A stretch of 64,000 nucleotides of DNA from CAZYFH01 sp965197395 (GTDB lineage: Bacteria; Acidobacteriota; Vicinamibacteria; Vicinamibacterales; UBA8438), in contig CBDANB010000007.1 of assembly GCA_965197395.1 (NCBI GenBank), forward strand, positions 372,001-436,000, in the 5' to 3' direction. Position numbers and translations under genes: made by a program. The notes under the pieces were generated by a model. It was not told where the DNA came from and made no database searches. It saw nothing but the letters and a program-made list of their open reading frames with translations. Position 1 is the first letter of the stretch. Each line of letters begins with the position of its first letter. Below are positions 50,427 to 59,461 of the stretch, one piece after another.

Positions 50427-50457
50427 CTAACCCCAGAACTCACTGCTCTGGGGTTAG
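50427..50457. terminator. Hairpin terminator between convergent genes
   Basis: CTAACCCCAGA (50427-50437) and TCTGGGGTTAG (50447-50457) form a perfect 11-bp stem with a 9-nt loop. It begins 3 bp after the CREST stop and includes the TAA stop of the DUF4159 gene on the other strand, so it could terminate both. No long U-run is present. Its left arm is repeated at 30965-30975. Confidence 0.65.
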
Positions 50458-51293
50458 TGGCTCATCGCGTAGACGATCGCGTTGACGGTAATCTCGATGG
50501 CGTATGTCGAATACCGTAGCGGATAGTAGGGACTCTCGGCCCACTCCCAGGCATCTCCGATGTCGGTGTTCCAGTTGATCATCACCATCAACCGGCCCTG
50601 CTCGTCGAAGATCCCTCGGACGCGCGGGGTGATCCCGTCGCGCTGCCACGTCGGACCGCCCTGCGCGCGACCAATGTTCGGCACCTGCAGGATCTCATCG
50701 ATGACGTAAAAGGTCCTGAACAACGGATGGTCGAGCGGGATCTCGATGATCGGGTACTCCGGCAGCGCTCGCTTAATCTCCGCCTCGAAGTTGGCCCACT
50801 CGGCAGAGCCCCAGAAGTCGTCGATCATCAGGAACCCGCCGGCCAGCAGGTAGTCGCGCAGCCCGTTCACCTCCGGCTCGGTCATGTACATGTAGCCGAC
50901 CTCGAGCGCATAGAGGAACGGGAACCGGCGGATGTTCGGGTCGTCGAGTCGGACGGCGTTCTCCCTCTCGTACGCATCGACATCGACCAGTCGGTCGATG
51001 ATGGTCAGGAGCTGACGGTCCGCCTTCGGATAGTCAGTCGCCCACGACGGGCGGCCCCAACCTCGTCCGCCCCTGTAGACCGCCCGGGTGAAGAAGAACT
51101 CCCGCCCGGCGGCACTCGGGTTCTTCACGGTGGGACGGACGTCCTCGCGGCGGAAGATCGGTTGGCTCTGGGCCGCCAGCTCCGCCTCGGGGAAAACGGT
51201 CGCCCGCCGCGGCGCGGGTGCGGCAGGTGCCGTCTCCCACCAGGCAAGCCCCATGCTCGCAACAACCGCCACCGCGACCAGAATCGCGCGCAT
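50454..51293 (-). CDS. DUF4159 domain protein, exported
   Basis: 279 residues with an N-terminal signal peptide or anchor (AILVAVAVVASMGLAWW). The DUF4159 domain is evident: FFFTRAVYRGGRGWGRPSWA, TDYPKADRQLLTIIDRLVDV, FPFLYALEVGYMYMTEPEVN, GLRDYLLAGGFLMIDDFWGS, HPLFRTFYVID and MVMINWNTDIGDAWEWAES. The fold is glutamine-amidotransferase-like, but without a visible catalytic Cys. In other bacteria DUF4159 proteins sit with MoxR/BatA-type membrane operons; none is present here. Function unknown. It lies downstream of the quinoprotein gene by 56 bp. Confidence 0.85.
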   Translation of the reverse strand: MRAILVAVAVVASMGLAWWETAPAAPAPRRATVFPEAELAAQSQPIFRREDVRPTVKNPSAAGREFFFTRAVYRGGRGWGRPSWATDYPKADRQLLTIIDRLVDVDAYERENAVRLDDPNIRRFPFLYALEVGYMYMTEPEVNGLRDYLLAGGFLMIDDFWGSAEWANFEAEIKRALPEYPIIEIPLDHPLFRTFYVIDEILQVPNIGRAQGGPTWQRDGITPRVRGIFDEQGRLMVMINWNTDIGDAWEWAESPYYPLRYSTYAIEITVNAIVYAMSH

Positions 51294-51349
51294 GATGATC
51301 AGCAGGCAGGCTGCAGTCCAGTCAGCAGGGTCATAGACTCCACGAGACC

Positions 51350-53101
51350 TTAGGGCAACGCAAACACGAAGAGGTTGTTGCCAACGCTCGGGTGTAGCTC
51401 GGGCGTCAGCGTGAGGAAGCGCGGGGTGCCCGTGCTCACGGCGACGTACTGCCGTCCGTCGACGGCGAAGGCGATCGGAAAGCCGCTGACCGACGAGCCG
51501 AGGTTGACCTCCCAGAGCACGTCACCGGTCTCGTGGTCCAACGCCCTGAACCGCCCGTTGACATCCCCGCCGAACACGAGCCCACCGCCGGTCGCGACAA
51601 GCGACATGGTGGCGGCCCGCTGACCGTATGTCCAAGTGATCTCACCGGTCTCGGCGGAGATCGCCTGCACGGTGCCGACCTGATCGGTTCCCGGGGTAAT
51701 CTGGCTGCGCCAGGCGAGCGAATAGAGCTCGTTGCTGATGTCGTCGCCCGCGGTGGTCGCCAGCATCCGCGCACAGACATTCCGCAGCGGCATGTACATC
51801 ATGTTGGTCAACGGACTATAGGCGCCGGCCTCCCAGTCCTTTCCGCCACTGGCGTGTGGGCAGGCGAGGACCTCCTGCCCGCTGCCCGTAAAGACAAGCT
51901 CCGAGCTCTCCGTGACCGCCCCCGTCGCGCCGTCGATGCTGCTGATCACGTTCTGCGTAATCGTCGGCGTCGCCCAGAGGAACTCGCCCGTTTCCCGATC
52001 GAGCGTGTAGACGACACCGGTCTTGCCGGGAATCCCCGTGACCACCTTCCGCACCTCACCGGTCCGCAGTCGTGGGTTGATCCAGCTCACCGCGGCCGGA
52101 TTCGGCGCCACCGCCGTGTCGACCAGCAACCGCTCGAACGGATGATCGAGGTCCCAGTGGTCGTTGAGATGTTGGTAAAACCAGACGATCTCGCCAGTGT
52201 CGGCGTCCAGCGCGAGCGTCGAGTTGTGATACAGGTGCTTGCGATCGACGCCGCCCAGCATGAACTTCGGGGCGGGCGAGGTGACCGATGTTCCGATGTA
52301 GACGAGGTTCAAGGCGGTATCGTAGCTGGGCACCATCCAGGAACCGACGTGCGCTCGCTGCGCGTACGGCACGTCGCCCCACGTCTCGTCCCCCGGCTCC
52401 CCAGGGGCAGGAATCAGGCGTGTGCGCCACAGTTCTTCGCCCGACAACGCATCGTGCGCCGTGATGACGCAGGCGTCCGGACCTCCCTGTGGCATGCATC
52501 CCCGACCTGAAATGACCTTCCCGTTGGCAATGATCGGGCCGGAGGTTTGATGGGCCGGGTTCTTCGTATAGTCCAGGATCTGGGTTTCCCACACCAATCG
52601 GCCCGTCGCGGCGTCGAGCGCGAAGACGTGGTCGTCAGAGCTCGTGTCGATGATCAGATTGCCGTAGATGGCGATGTTCCGATTGGCTGACGAGATCGGG
52701 ACGAAGTCCTCGAGATCATCCGGGCGCTCCCGGCGATATTCCCAGATCAGGTCCCCCGTGACGGCGTCAATCGCCTGGATGACATCGCGTGGGTTGGGCA
52801 TGAACATCACACCGTCGTAGACGAGCGGCGTGCCCTGCTGGCTCCCCTCCGACAGGCCGCGCGACCAGACCATGCGTAGATCGCCGACGGTCTCTTTGCT
52901 GATCTGGTCCAGCGGGCTGTAGCCCCAGCTGTCGAGCGTACGGCGCCACATCAGCCAGTCAGCCGGGTCGGGATTCTGCAGGACTGCGTCCGTGACCGGC
53001 GTGAGCGACTCCACTTGCGCCTGGGCGGGAACCCCAGCTGCGACCGTGAATGCGGCGCACGCCAACGTCGCAAGGAACATCGCCGACGCAGATGCACGCA
53101 T
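51350..53101 (-). CDS. PQQ-dependent dehydrogenase (quinoprotein, no heme)
   Basis: 583 residues with a signal peptide (ends VPAQAQ). It is a full-length eight-bladed quinoprotein propeller: DWLMWRRTLDSWGYSPLDQI, GDLRMVWSRGLSEGSQQGTP, IQAIDAVTGDLIWEYRRERP, DDHVFALDAATGRLVWETQ, EIVWFYQHLNDHWDLDHPFE (candidate catalytic Asp), and GGDVNGRFRALDHETGDVLW. It has no CxxCH, so it needs a separate cytochrome c acceptor, such as the one at 45796-46590. It likely oxidises alcohols in the periplasm. RBS AGGAGGG lies 4 nt before ATG 53101, with an extended -10 motif ~35 nt upstream. Confidence 0.85.
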   Translation of the reverse strand: MRASASAMFLATLACAAFTVAAGVPAQAQVESLTPVTDAVLQNPDPADWLMWRRTLDSWGYSPLDQISKETVGDLRMVWSRGLSEGSQQGTPLVYDGVMFMPNPRDVIQAIDAVTGDLIWEYRRERPDDLEDFVPISSANRNIAIYGNLIIDTSSDDHVFALDAATGRLVWETQILDYTKNPAHQTSGPIIANGKVISGRGCMPQGGPDACVITAHDALSGEELWRTRLIPAPGEPGDETWGDVPYAQRAHVGSWMVPSYDTALNLVYIGTSVTSPAPKFMLGGVDRKHLYHNSTLALDADTGEIVWFYQHLNDHWDLDHPFERLLVDTAVAPNPAAVSWINPRLRTGEVRKVVTGIPGKTGVVYTLDRETGEFLWATPTITQNVISSIDGATGAVTESSELVFTGSGQEVLACPHASGGKDWEAGAYSPLTNMMYMPLRNVCARMLATTAGDDISNELYSLAWRSQITPGTDQVGTVQAISAETGEITWTYGQRAATMSLVATGGGLVFGGDVNGRFRALDHETGDVLWEVNLGSSVSGFPIAFAVDGRQYVAVSTGTPRFLTLTPELHPSVGNNLFVFALP

Positions 53102-53135
53102 GGGCCCTCCTCTGTGGGGGTATCCCGGATGGCTG

Positions 53136-53144
53136 ATTATGCCA
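53136..53144 (-). promoter_or_regulatory. Candidate extended -10 promoter (TGGCATAAT)
   Basis: The minus strand reads GGTGGCATAATC, identical over 12 bases to the element at 4222-4230. Position 35 nt before the quinoprotein ATG would give a ~27-nt leader containing AGGAGGG. No -35 is evident. Confidence 0.45.
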
Positions 53145-53182
53145 CCGGCTGGGCCCATCACGATCGCGGGGGGTGAAGCCGG

Positions 53183-54049
53183 CTAATACAGAATCGACGG
53201 CATGTAGGGGCCGGCCGGTTCCTGATACTCGCCGATCGTCATCAAGGTGAGCGGCTGCACCACCCGCAACCCGTGCGACAGACACCACCGCAGCACCTCG
53301 CCGTTGCCGGTCGGCAGGATGAACCCGGGACCGAAGAACGACGGGGCGGCGCCGATCAGTGCTTTGAGCGCGTCGTTGTGCTCGGCAACCGCATGTCCGA
53401 TAAAGCCGATCGAGCTGGCATAACCCACGACTCGGCCTCCCTGCTCGACCACGGTCGCCGTCCCCTGCGTCACGGTATCTACGAGCTCGCCGTGTCTGTC
53501 GTGCCCGTGCACCCGCACGCAGAGTGCATCGCACGCCGCAAGGTCATCGGTCGTTGCTGGACGCACGTCGCAGCCGGGAATCGTGAGGTCGAGCGGCTGC
53601 CCCTGGACGTTCGACAGCAACGCCCGGGTGTCGAACCCCAGCTTGGTGTAGAGGCACAGCGACCGGTTGTGATAGCTCGCCTGCAGCAGCCGCACGCCGG
53701 GACGACCGTCGGTCCGGACCCGTGTCAGCATGTGCTCCATGAGCTGACGCCCGACCGTCCGATTCTGCACGGCCGGGTCGACGGTGATCGGTCCCAGCCC
53801 AGTGATGTGCGACCGCTCGTCCAGGAAGTTGCTGCCCACGACGCGGCCGTCGAGCTCGGCCACGATGCCGTAGAAGCCAGGGTGCTCCAGCAGGCCGCCG
53901 ATCATCCCGGCCGCAGTCTCGGGGGCCGGAAAATCAGGCGGAAACCGATGCTGTTCGGCGATCGCACCGAAGGCGTCGAACAGGATGCGCGCGAGCGCCG
54001 TCGCATCGCCCCCGGTCGGTTCGCGCATGACGAGGTTCACGATGGACAC
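53183..54049 (-). CDS. Double GNAT-domain acetyltransferase
   Basis: 288 residues, cytosolic. The N-terminal GNAT domain (~8-150) has VAELDGRVVGSNFLDERSH, the acetyl-CoA loop VDPAVQNRTVGRQLMEHML and ASYHNRSLCLYTKLGFDTR. A degenerate second GNAT-like domain (~160-288) has VRPATTDDLAACDALC, VVEQGGRVVGYASSIGFIGH and a C-terminal LRWCLSHGLRVVQPLTLMTI. The tandem arrangement is like MshD-type or putative amine acetyltransferases; the substrate is unknown. It starts 56 bp after the ankyrin gene of module 2 and may be co-transcribed with it. GTG 54049 or ATG 54028 may be the start. Confidence 0.85.
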   Translation of the reverse strand: MSIVNLVMREPTGGDATALARILFDAFGAIAEQHRFPPDFPAPETAAGMIGGLLEHPGFYGIVAELDGRVVGSNFLDERSHITGLGPITVDPAVQNRTVGRQLMEHMLTRVRTDGRPGVRLLQASYHNRSLCLYTKLGFDTRALLSNVQGQPLDLTIPGCDVRPATTDDLAACDALCVRVHGHDRHGELVDTVTQGTATVVEQGGRVVGYASSIGFIGHAVAEHNDALKALIGAAPSFFGPGFILPTGNGEVLRWCLSHGLRVVQPLTLMTIGEYQEPAGPYMPSILY

Positions 54050-54104
54050 TGCCTCGCTTCGGGGCGGGCCTTCAATCGCCGGTCGCCAACGGTCCGTGAA
54101 GGGC

Positions 54105-55583
54105 TTACTGGCCGGCGGGTGGGGAGACGCCGGCGCGCTCCATCACCTGACGTATGGCCTCGGCGGTCGCGGGGTTGCTCTGGATGTTCATGCCGATGTG
54201 CACACCCTCGACGATCTGGAGCGGCGTCCATTCCTTGGCGTTCGGCTGATTCCAGACCGCGATATCTGCGCCCGCCTCCGCCAGAAACGTCGCGACGGAC
54301 GGGAGATGCTTATACGCCGCGCCGTGCATCACGGTCTCGCCGTTGTCGTCCACCTCGTTCAGATCGCCGCCGAGATCGAGCGCGACGATGACCGCTTCGA
54401 GCACCTCCGGCTCCGTCCCGGGATCCTCGCCAGGCGACGAGGTCCCGACGCCGGCGGCCACCATGATCGGCGTCGTGTTGTCTTCATTGGGCGTGAGCGG
54501 GTCGGCCCCGAGCTCGGCCAACAGCCGCATCAGGTCGGCGTCCCCGGTCCGCGCCGCGAGCAGGAACGGCGTTCCGCCGATGAAGTTCAAACGCGTGATC
54601 CCGGCCGGTGGGCGCACGGTCACCCGCGCGTTCACGCCAGCGCCCGCAGCCACGATCTTCCGCACGAAGTCGAGACTGGTCATCGTGCCGGAGCCCTTTG
54701 GCGCTGGATTGTTGCTCCCGGCGACGCCGGCCTTGCGCACCCACGACACCTGGTGGAGCGCGGTCCAACCCCGCGACGCGGCGTTCACGTCGGCGCCACG
54801 GTCAACGAGCAGTGCGGCAAGCTCGTAGTGGGCGTTCGCGGCCGCGAGCAGGAATGCGTTCAGCCCGGTTGGTGGGCGCTCCGCGCTGGTCCCGCCGCGG
54901 CGCCGCCGTTCCACGACCGGCAGCGATTCCTCGACGTCGGCGCCGGCCTCGAGCAACGTCTGCACGACGCCGATCCGCCCCTCGCGCACGGCGAAGAGCA
55001 GCGCCGTCCATCCCTTGCTCGATCGCGCCGTGATGTCGGCGCCATGCGACAGCATCGTCGGGATCACTTGGGTGTGTCCCTCGGCGGCCGCCCACATCAA
55101 CGCCGTCTGCCCCCGCCACGTCTCGGCCGCGTTGACGTCGACACCGCGGTCGAGCAACAGATCGACGACATCGAGCGATCCCGTGCGGGCCGCCGTCATC
55201 AGTGCGGTTTCGCCTTCCGGCAGCGTCGCGTTGGCATCGACGCCAGCATCGAGGAGCAGTGACACGATCGTGGCGTTGCCGTTCGTGCACGCCAGCGCGA
55301 TCGGCTGGACACCGTATCGATTCGCCGCCCGCGCATCGGCGCCCGCGCCGAGCAACAACTCGACCACCGCGGGCTCGTTCGTGTGGACCGCCCAATGGAG
55401 CGGCGTCGTCCCATCGGCGTCGGCCGCCATCACATCGGCACCGCCCGCGAGAGCCGCGCGCACGCCGGCCTCGTCGGCAGACTTGATGGCGTCGAGCAGA
55501 CCGGCGTCGACCTCCGCGGCCCGCGCGCCACCTGACATCGACAGCACGAGCCCGACGATCACGCCTGCGATCAACCGATGCAT
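54105..55583 (-). CDS. Secreted ankyrin-repeat protein (module 2)
   Basis: 492 residues with a signal peptide (MHRLIAGVIVGLVLSM... ARAAE). Ankyrin repeats run through the whole mature protein: DGTTPLHWAVHTNEPAVVEL, LLGAGADARAANRYGVQPIA, GQTALMWAAAEGHTQVIPTM and KGWTALLFAVREGRIGVVQT. A basic insert (ERRRRGGTSAERP) and a non-repeat stretch (HQVSWVRKAGVAGSNNPAPK) interrupt the array. Repeat by repeat it parallels 34604-36115, including the shared IALACTN/LSLACTN and TALMWA phrases. It follows DUF1552 by 10 bp, so is certainly in the same operon. Confidence 0.85.
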   Translation of the reverse strand: MHRLIAGVIVGLVLSMSGGARAAEVDAGLLDAIKSADEAGVRAALAGGADVMAADADGTTPLHWAVHTNEPAVVELLLGAGADARAANRYGVQPIALACTNGNATIVSLLLDAGVDANATLPEGETALMTAARTGSLDVVDLLLDRGVDVNAAETWRGQTALMWAAAEGHTQVIPTMLSHGADITARSSKGWTALLFAVREGRIGVVQTLLEAGADVEESLPVVERRRRGGTSAERPPTGLNAFLLAAANAHYELAALLVDRGADVNAASRGWTALHQVSWVRKAGVAGSNNPAPKGSGTMTSLDFVRKIVAAGAGVNARVTVRPPAGITRLNFIGGTPFLLAARTGDADLMRLLAELGADPLTPNEDNTTPIMVAAGVGTSSPGEDPGTEPEVLEAVIVALDLGGDLNEVDDNGETVMHGAAYKHLPSVATFLAEAGADIAVWNQPNAKEWTPLQIVEGVHIGMNIQSNPATAEAIRQVMERAGVSPPAGQ

Positions 55584-55593
55584 GCCGACCTCC

Positions 55594-56940
55594 TTACAGC
55601 GTCAGCGGCTCGATCACCGCACCCGCGCGCCCGGTGCTATCGGCGAAGTCGTCCACGTGCGCGCCGACATCGTCGAGGAGCGTGAGGTGAAGATTCGCCA
55701 TCGGCGTCAGCTCGTCGTATTTCACATGGCGGCCTCCGGTAATGCTCGACCCGGCGCCACCAGCCACGACGATTGGCAGGTTGCTGTGGTTGTGCACGTT
55801 CGGGTTGCCCAGGCCGCTCCCCAACAGATACGTGGTGTGGTCGAGGAGCGTCCCATCGCCGTCCTCAGTCGACTTCAACTGCTCGACCAGGTACGCGAAC
55901 AACGAGACGTGGTACTGATTGATCTTCGCCAGCTTGGCGAGCTTCTCGGGATCATCGGTGTGGTGCGAAACCGGATGGTGCGGCTCCGGCACGCCGATCT
56001 GTGGATAGGTCCGCGTGCTCGCCTCACGCGCCATCTGGAAGGTGATGACACGCGTCAGGTCGGCCCGGAGGGCGAGGACCTGGAGGTCGTACATCAGCTT
56101 GACGTGCTCTTCCCAGGCCTCGGGCACGCTCGTCGGTCGGGTCAGATCGCTCGCCGGTGAGTCGGCGACCGACTGCTCGGCTCGCTGAATGCGTCGCTCG
56201 ACCTCGCGCACGGTGTCGAGATACTCGCTCACCCGGTTGCGGTCGCTGGTCCCGAGCCGCTGCTGCAGGCTCGCCATGTCCTCGAGCACCCAGTCGAGGA
56301 TGCTCTTGTTCGTCCTGAGCTCGGCCTGCCGCTGTTCCGGCGTGCCCCCGTCGCCGAACAGCCGCTCGAAGACGAGACGCGGGTCGGATTCCGTCGGGTT
56401 CGGGGCGGTCGGCGACGCCCACGACAGGCTGTTCATGTAGACGCAGGCATACCCGTTGTCGCAGTTACCGACTTGCGCGATCAGGTCCGTCCCCAGCTCG
56501 AGCGACGGGAGCGGCGTGTCGCCCCCGATTGCCTTGGCGGCAATCTGATCCGCCGACGTGCCGTTGACGAAATCGCTGCCTTCGGTGCGCTTGGGTTTCA
56601 CGCACGTCAGGAACGAAGAGTTCGCCGAGGCGTGATTGCCGGTCGTATGCGCCTCGTTGATCTCGAGGTTGGTCACGACCGTCACGTCGTCGAGATGGGG
56701 CATCAGCGGCGACAGTGACGTCGACAGTGTCGTCAGCTGGCCCACCTCCGTTGGCGTCCATGCCACCGGATTCATCCCCATCGGGATGTAGACATAGCCA
56801 AGGCGTCTCGGCGACGAGGCCGCGGTTCGCGCCAGCGCCGAGGCGGCCGGCATCATCGCGTCGAGCAGCGGCAACGCCAGGGTGGCACCCAGGCCACGCA
56901 GAATCGTCCGCCGTGGCAACGCCATCTTCGTGATGATCAT
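55594..56940 (-). CDS. DUF1552 protein, TAT-exported (module 2)
   Basis: 448 residues with a leader very like its paralogue (PRRTILRGLGATLALPLLDA). DUF1552 landmarks are RLGYVYIPMGMNPVAWTPTE, DDVTVVTNLEINEAHTTGNH, ASANSSFLTCVKPKRTEGSD, SADQIAAKAIGGDTPLPSLE, DPRLVFERLFGDGGTPEQRQ, YDLQVLALRADLTRVITFQM, HHPVSHHTD and LLDHTTYLLGSGLGNPNVHN. The C-terminus MANLHLTLLDDVGAHVDDFA matches module 1. Function unknown. The ATG overlaps the upstream cytochrome gene stop by 4 nt, exactly as in module 1. Confidence 0.85.
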   Translation of the reverse strand: MIITKMALPRRTILRGLGATLALPLLDAMMPAASALARTAASSPRRLGYVYIPMGMNPVAWTPTEVGQLTTLSTSLSPLMPHLDDVTVVTNLEINEAHTTGNHASANSSFLTCVKPKRTEGSDFVNGTSADQIAAKAIGGDTPLPSLELGTDLIAQVGNCDNGYACVYMNSLSWASPTAPNPTESDPRLVFERLFGDGGTPEQRQAELRTNKSILDWVLEDMASLQQRLGTSDRNRVSEYLDTVREVERRIQRAEQSVADSPASDLTRPTSVPEAWEEHVKLMYDLQVLALRADLTRVITFQMAREASTRTYPQIGVPEPHHPVSHHTDDPEKLAKLAKINQYHVSLFAYLVEQLKSTEDGDGTLLDHTTYLLGSGLGNPNVHNHSNLPIVVAGGAGSSITGGRHVKYDELTPMANLHLTLLDDVGAHVDDFADSTGRAGAVIEPLTL

Positions 56941-59384
56941 GACTCTGATCTCCTCATCTGAAAGGGCGCGCTCCGCACCACGCCCAGGACGATCGACGAG
57001 AACCGATAGTCGTGCTCCGACGCCGCGCGCACGATCCCGCGGACGTCGGGCGCATCAGCATGGTCGAGCCCACGCCCCAGCGCGTAGGTGAGTAGTTTCT
57101 CCGTCATCGTGCCGACAAACACGTCCGGACGGTCGAGCAACGCCCCGCGCAGCCCCGCGGCCCCGACGAACGTCTCCCCACCCGGCAAACTTCCCGACGC
57201 GTCGATCGCCGCGCCCGCCTGCACGTCGCGCCATCGACCGATTGCGTCGAAGTTCTCCATCGACAAACCGGCCGGATCCATGATGCGGTGACAGACGGCA
57301 CACGCGGGATTTCGGCGGTGCGCCTCCATCCGATCGCGCATCGAGACGGCGTGCAGCCGGGATTTGTTTTCTTCGAGCGGCGGCACGTCGGCCGGCGGCG
57401 GCGGCGGCGGCGTGCCGAGCAGGTTCTCGAGAATCCACTTGCCCCGCAGCACCGGCGATGTCCGTGTCGCGTAGGAGGTGACCGTGAGGACGCTCCCATG
57501 ACCGAGCAGGCCGGCACGCGGACTACCTTCCGGCAACGCGATGCGACGGAAGTGGTCGCCGTATACGTTGGGGATGCCATAGTGCCGAGCGATTCGCTCG
57601 TTGACGAACGTGTAGTCGGCTGTGAGCAGGTCGACGACGCTGCGGTCGTCGTCGACGACGCTCTGGAAGAGCATCTCCGTCTCACGGCGAAACCCCTGCC
57701 GCAGGTTGTCGTCGAAGTCCGGGAACAACCGGGCGTCTGGCCGCGCCGCGTCCAGGTTTCTCAGGTGGAGCCACTGCGCGGCGAAGTTGGTCGTCAAGGT
57801 GGCGGCACGGGGATCGGCGAGCATCCGACGCACCTGCGCGTCGAGAATCGAGCCGTCGCGTAACCGGCCGGCCGACGCCAGGGCCAGCAACTCGTCGTCC
57901 GGCAGGCTGCTCCAGAGGAAGAACGACAGGCGCGACGCCAGGTCGAGGTCGGTGACACGGTAGGCGGTGCCGGGCGCCAGCCCCTCCGGATCGCGCTCTA
58001 TCCGGAAGAGAAACTCGGGACTCGCGAGCAGAGCGCGCAACGCGGTCTCGACCCCCGCCTCGAACCCGCCCCGGGTCAGTCCCGTGCGGTAGAACGAGAC
58101 CAGCTGATCGAGATCCTCGACCGTCACGGGGCGGCGATAGGCGCGGCGCGCGAGCGTCGCGATGATGGAGACCGCGCACTCCTCGGCGGCCGTGGTGTCT
58201 GCCGTCGGTTCCGTCGAGGGACGACACGAGAAAATACGATCGCGACTGGGGGTGTCGCCGATCCCGCTCGGATCGAACGGGCCGATGACCGACACGGAGC
58301 GCACCGCCGGCTGCTGCCGCGGATGGCGGTCCATGTTGTAGTGGGCGTGATACGGCTGGCGCGTCGTTTCGATCAGCGCGGAGTTCTTCTTAATGAACGC
58401 CGCCCCGACCACATGTGGCCCCGCCGTAACCGCCAGGCGCACGTTCAGGTGATTGTCGATCCCTTCGTCCGCGTAGTACGTCGCGTTCGCCTGTAACACC
58501 TTGTTCTCGCTCGGCTCCATCGCGAACAGTCCGAGCCGCCGGCCGTCGATCGTCACCTCCACCTGGTGCGGCTCGGTCAACCCCTCGACGTTCTCGTTGC
58601 GGTTCCGCTGCAGCCGTACCTGGATTTCGTACTCGCCGTCCGCCGGAAACGTGTGCGCCACCGCGGTGCCACCGCGGGTCCCGAAGGGCAACCCGTTCAC
58701 GTGGTCTTCCTGCGTCCGATCGGCGGGCACGATGACGACGCGGCTGCCAGGCGCGGGGAGATGACTGCCGACCGCCAGCCGACTCACCTTTTGCGCGGCC
58801 GACAGGTAGCGCTCCATGAGGGTTGGCGAGAGGCCGCCGGCGTTCACGTTGTCGAAACCGAAGCTGACGTCGTCACGCGGCAGCAACGCCGTGACGTCGA
58901 TGTCGAGCGCCAGCAGGTCGCGCACCGCGTTCTGGTATTCGGTCCGATTGAGGCGACGGAAGGTCTCCGTACGCCCGGGGTTCGGGGTCTCGGCGGCCGC
59001 GTGGTCGAGCGCGGTCTCGATGGACGTGACGAGCTGGTCGTAGGTCGCGCGATCGGGTCGTGGGCGTGGCTGCGGTGGCATCGCGCCAGCGCGCAGCTTG
59101 CGAACGACCCGTTCCCAGACATCGGGATGCGCACCGATGTCGGTCACATCGACCGACTCGAGCGACAGCCCACCGGTCTCGAGTCTGTCGCTATGACAGG
59201 TGACGCAGTACTGGTCGAGCAGGGCGCGCTCGGATGACACGGCGGAGACCGCCTCGGCCTGCTGCTGGGGACCGGCGGCGGCGGCGGCGGCACTCATGGG
59301 CGCACCGGGGACGCACACCGTCACAGACGCTACCGCGCTCCAGGCGAACCCGCTTCGGGCTGCCCGACCGAGGCCACTGATCAT
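56937..59384 (-). CDS. Planctomycete-type cytochrome: DUF1587/1592/1588/1585/1595 protein (module 2)
   Basis: 815 residues with a signal peptide. CVTCH lies at 60-64 and a second CxxCH, CAVCH, near the C-terminus in HRRNPACAVCHRIMDPAGLS. The domain order matches module 1: DUF1587 (RRLNRTEYQNAVRDLLALDI), a beta-rich region (GEYEIQVRLQRNRNENVEGL), DUF1595/1592 (LARRAYRRPVTVEDLDQLVS, ASRLSFFLWSSLPDDELLAL), DUF1588 (GLLGHGSVLTVTSYATRTSP) and DUF1585 (ALGRGLDHADAPDVRGIVRA). A good -35/-10 promoter is visible upstream, and AGGAGG lies 4 nt before the ATG. It is the leading gene of module 2. Confidence 0.85.
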   Translation of the reverse strand: MISGLGRAARSGFAWSAVASVTVCVPGAPMSAAAAAAGPQQQAEAVSAVSSERALLDQYCVTCHSDRLETGGLSLESVDVTDIGAHPDVWERVVRKLRAGAMPPQPRPRPDRATYDQLVTSIETALDHAAAETPNPGRTETFRRLNRTEYQNAVRDLLALDIDVTALLPRDDVSFGFDNVNAGGLSPTLMERYLSAAQKVSRLAVGSHLPAPGSRVVIVPADRTQEDHVNGLPFGTRGGTAVAHTFPADGEYEIQVRLQRNRNENVEGLTEPHQVEVTIDGRRLGLFAMEPSENKVLQANATYYADEGIDNHLNVRLAVTAGPHVVGAAFIKKNSALIETTRQPYHAHYNMDRHPRQQPAVRSVSVIGPFDPSGIGDTPSRDRIFSCRPSTEPTADTTAAEECAVSIIATLARRAYRRPVTVEDLDQLVSFYRTGLTRGGFEAGVETALRALLASPEFLFRIERDPEGLAPGTAYRVTDLDLASRLSFFLWSSLPDDELLALASAGRLRDGSILDAQVRRMLADPRAATLTTNFAAQWLHLRNLDAARPDARLFPDFDDNLRQGFRRETEMLFQSVVDDDRSVVDLLTADYTFVNERIARHYGIPNVYGDHFRRIALPEGSPRAGLLGHGSVLTVTSYATRTSPVLRGKWILENLLGTPPPPPPADVPPLEENKSRLHAVSMRDRMEAHRRNPACAVCHRIMDPAGLSMENFDAIGRWRDVQAGAAIDASGSLPGGETFVGAAGLRGALLDRPDVFVGTMTEKLLTYALGRGLDHADAPDVRGIVRAASEHDYRFSSIVLGVVRSAPFQMRRSES

Positions 59385-59420
59385 CCGACCTCCTGGCTTT
59401 CTTACGTCTTTCTTTCGTGC

Positions 59421-59449
59421 ATTTTACACGGCGCGCCGGACGGTGTCAG
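59421..59449 (-). promoter_or_regulatory. Sigma70-like promoter of module 2 (CTGACA-17-TAAAAT)
   Basis: On the minus strand CTGACA (59449-59444) and TAAAAT (59426-59421) are separated by exactly 17 bp, the optimal spacing. The predicted start, about 59414, gives a ~30-nt leader with AGGAGG before the ATG at 59384. It is the clearest promoter seen in the window and would drive cytochrome, DUF1552 and ankyrin genes together. Confidence 0.6.
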
Positions 59450-59461
59450 CAAGGAAAAGGG

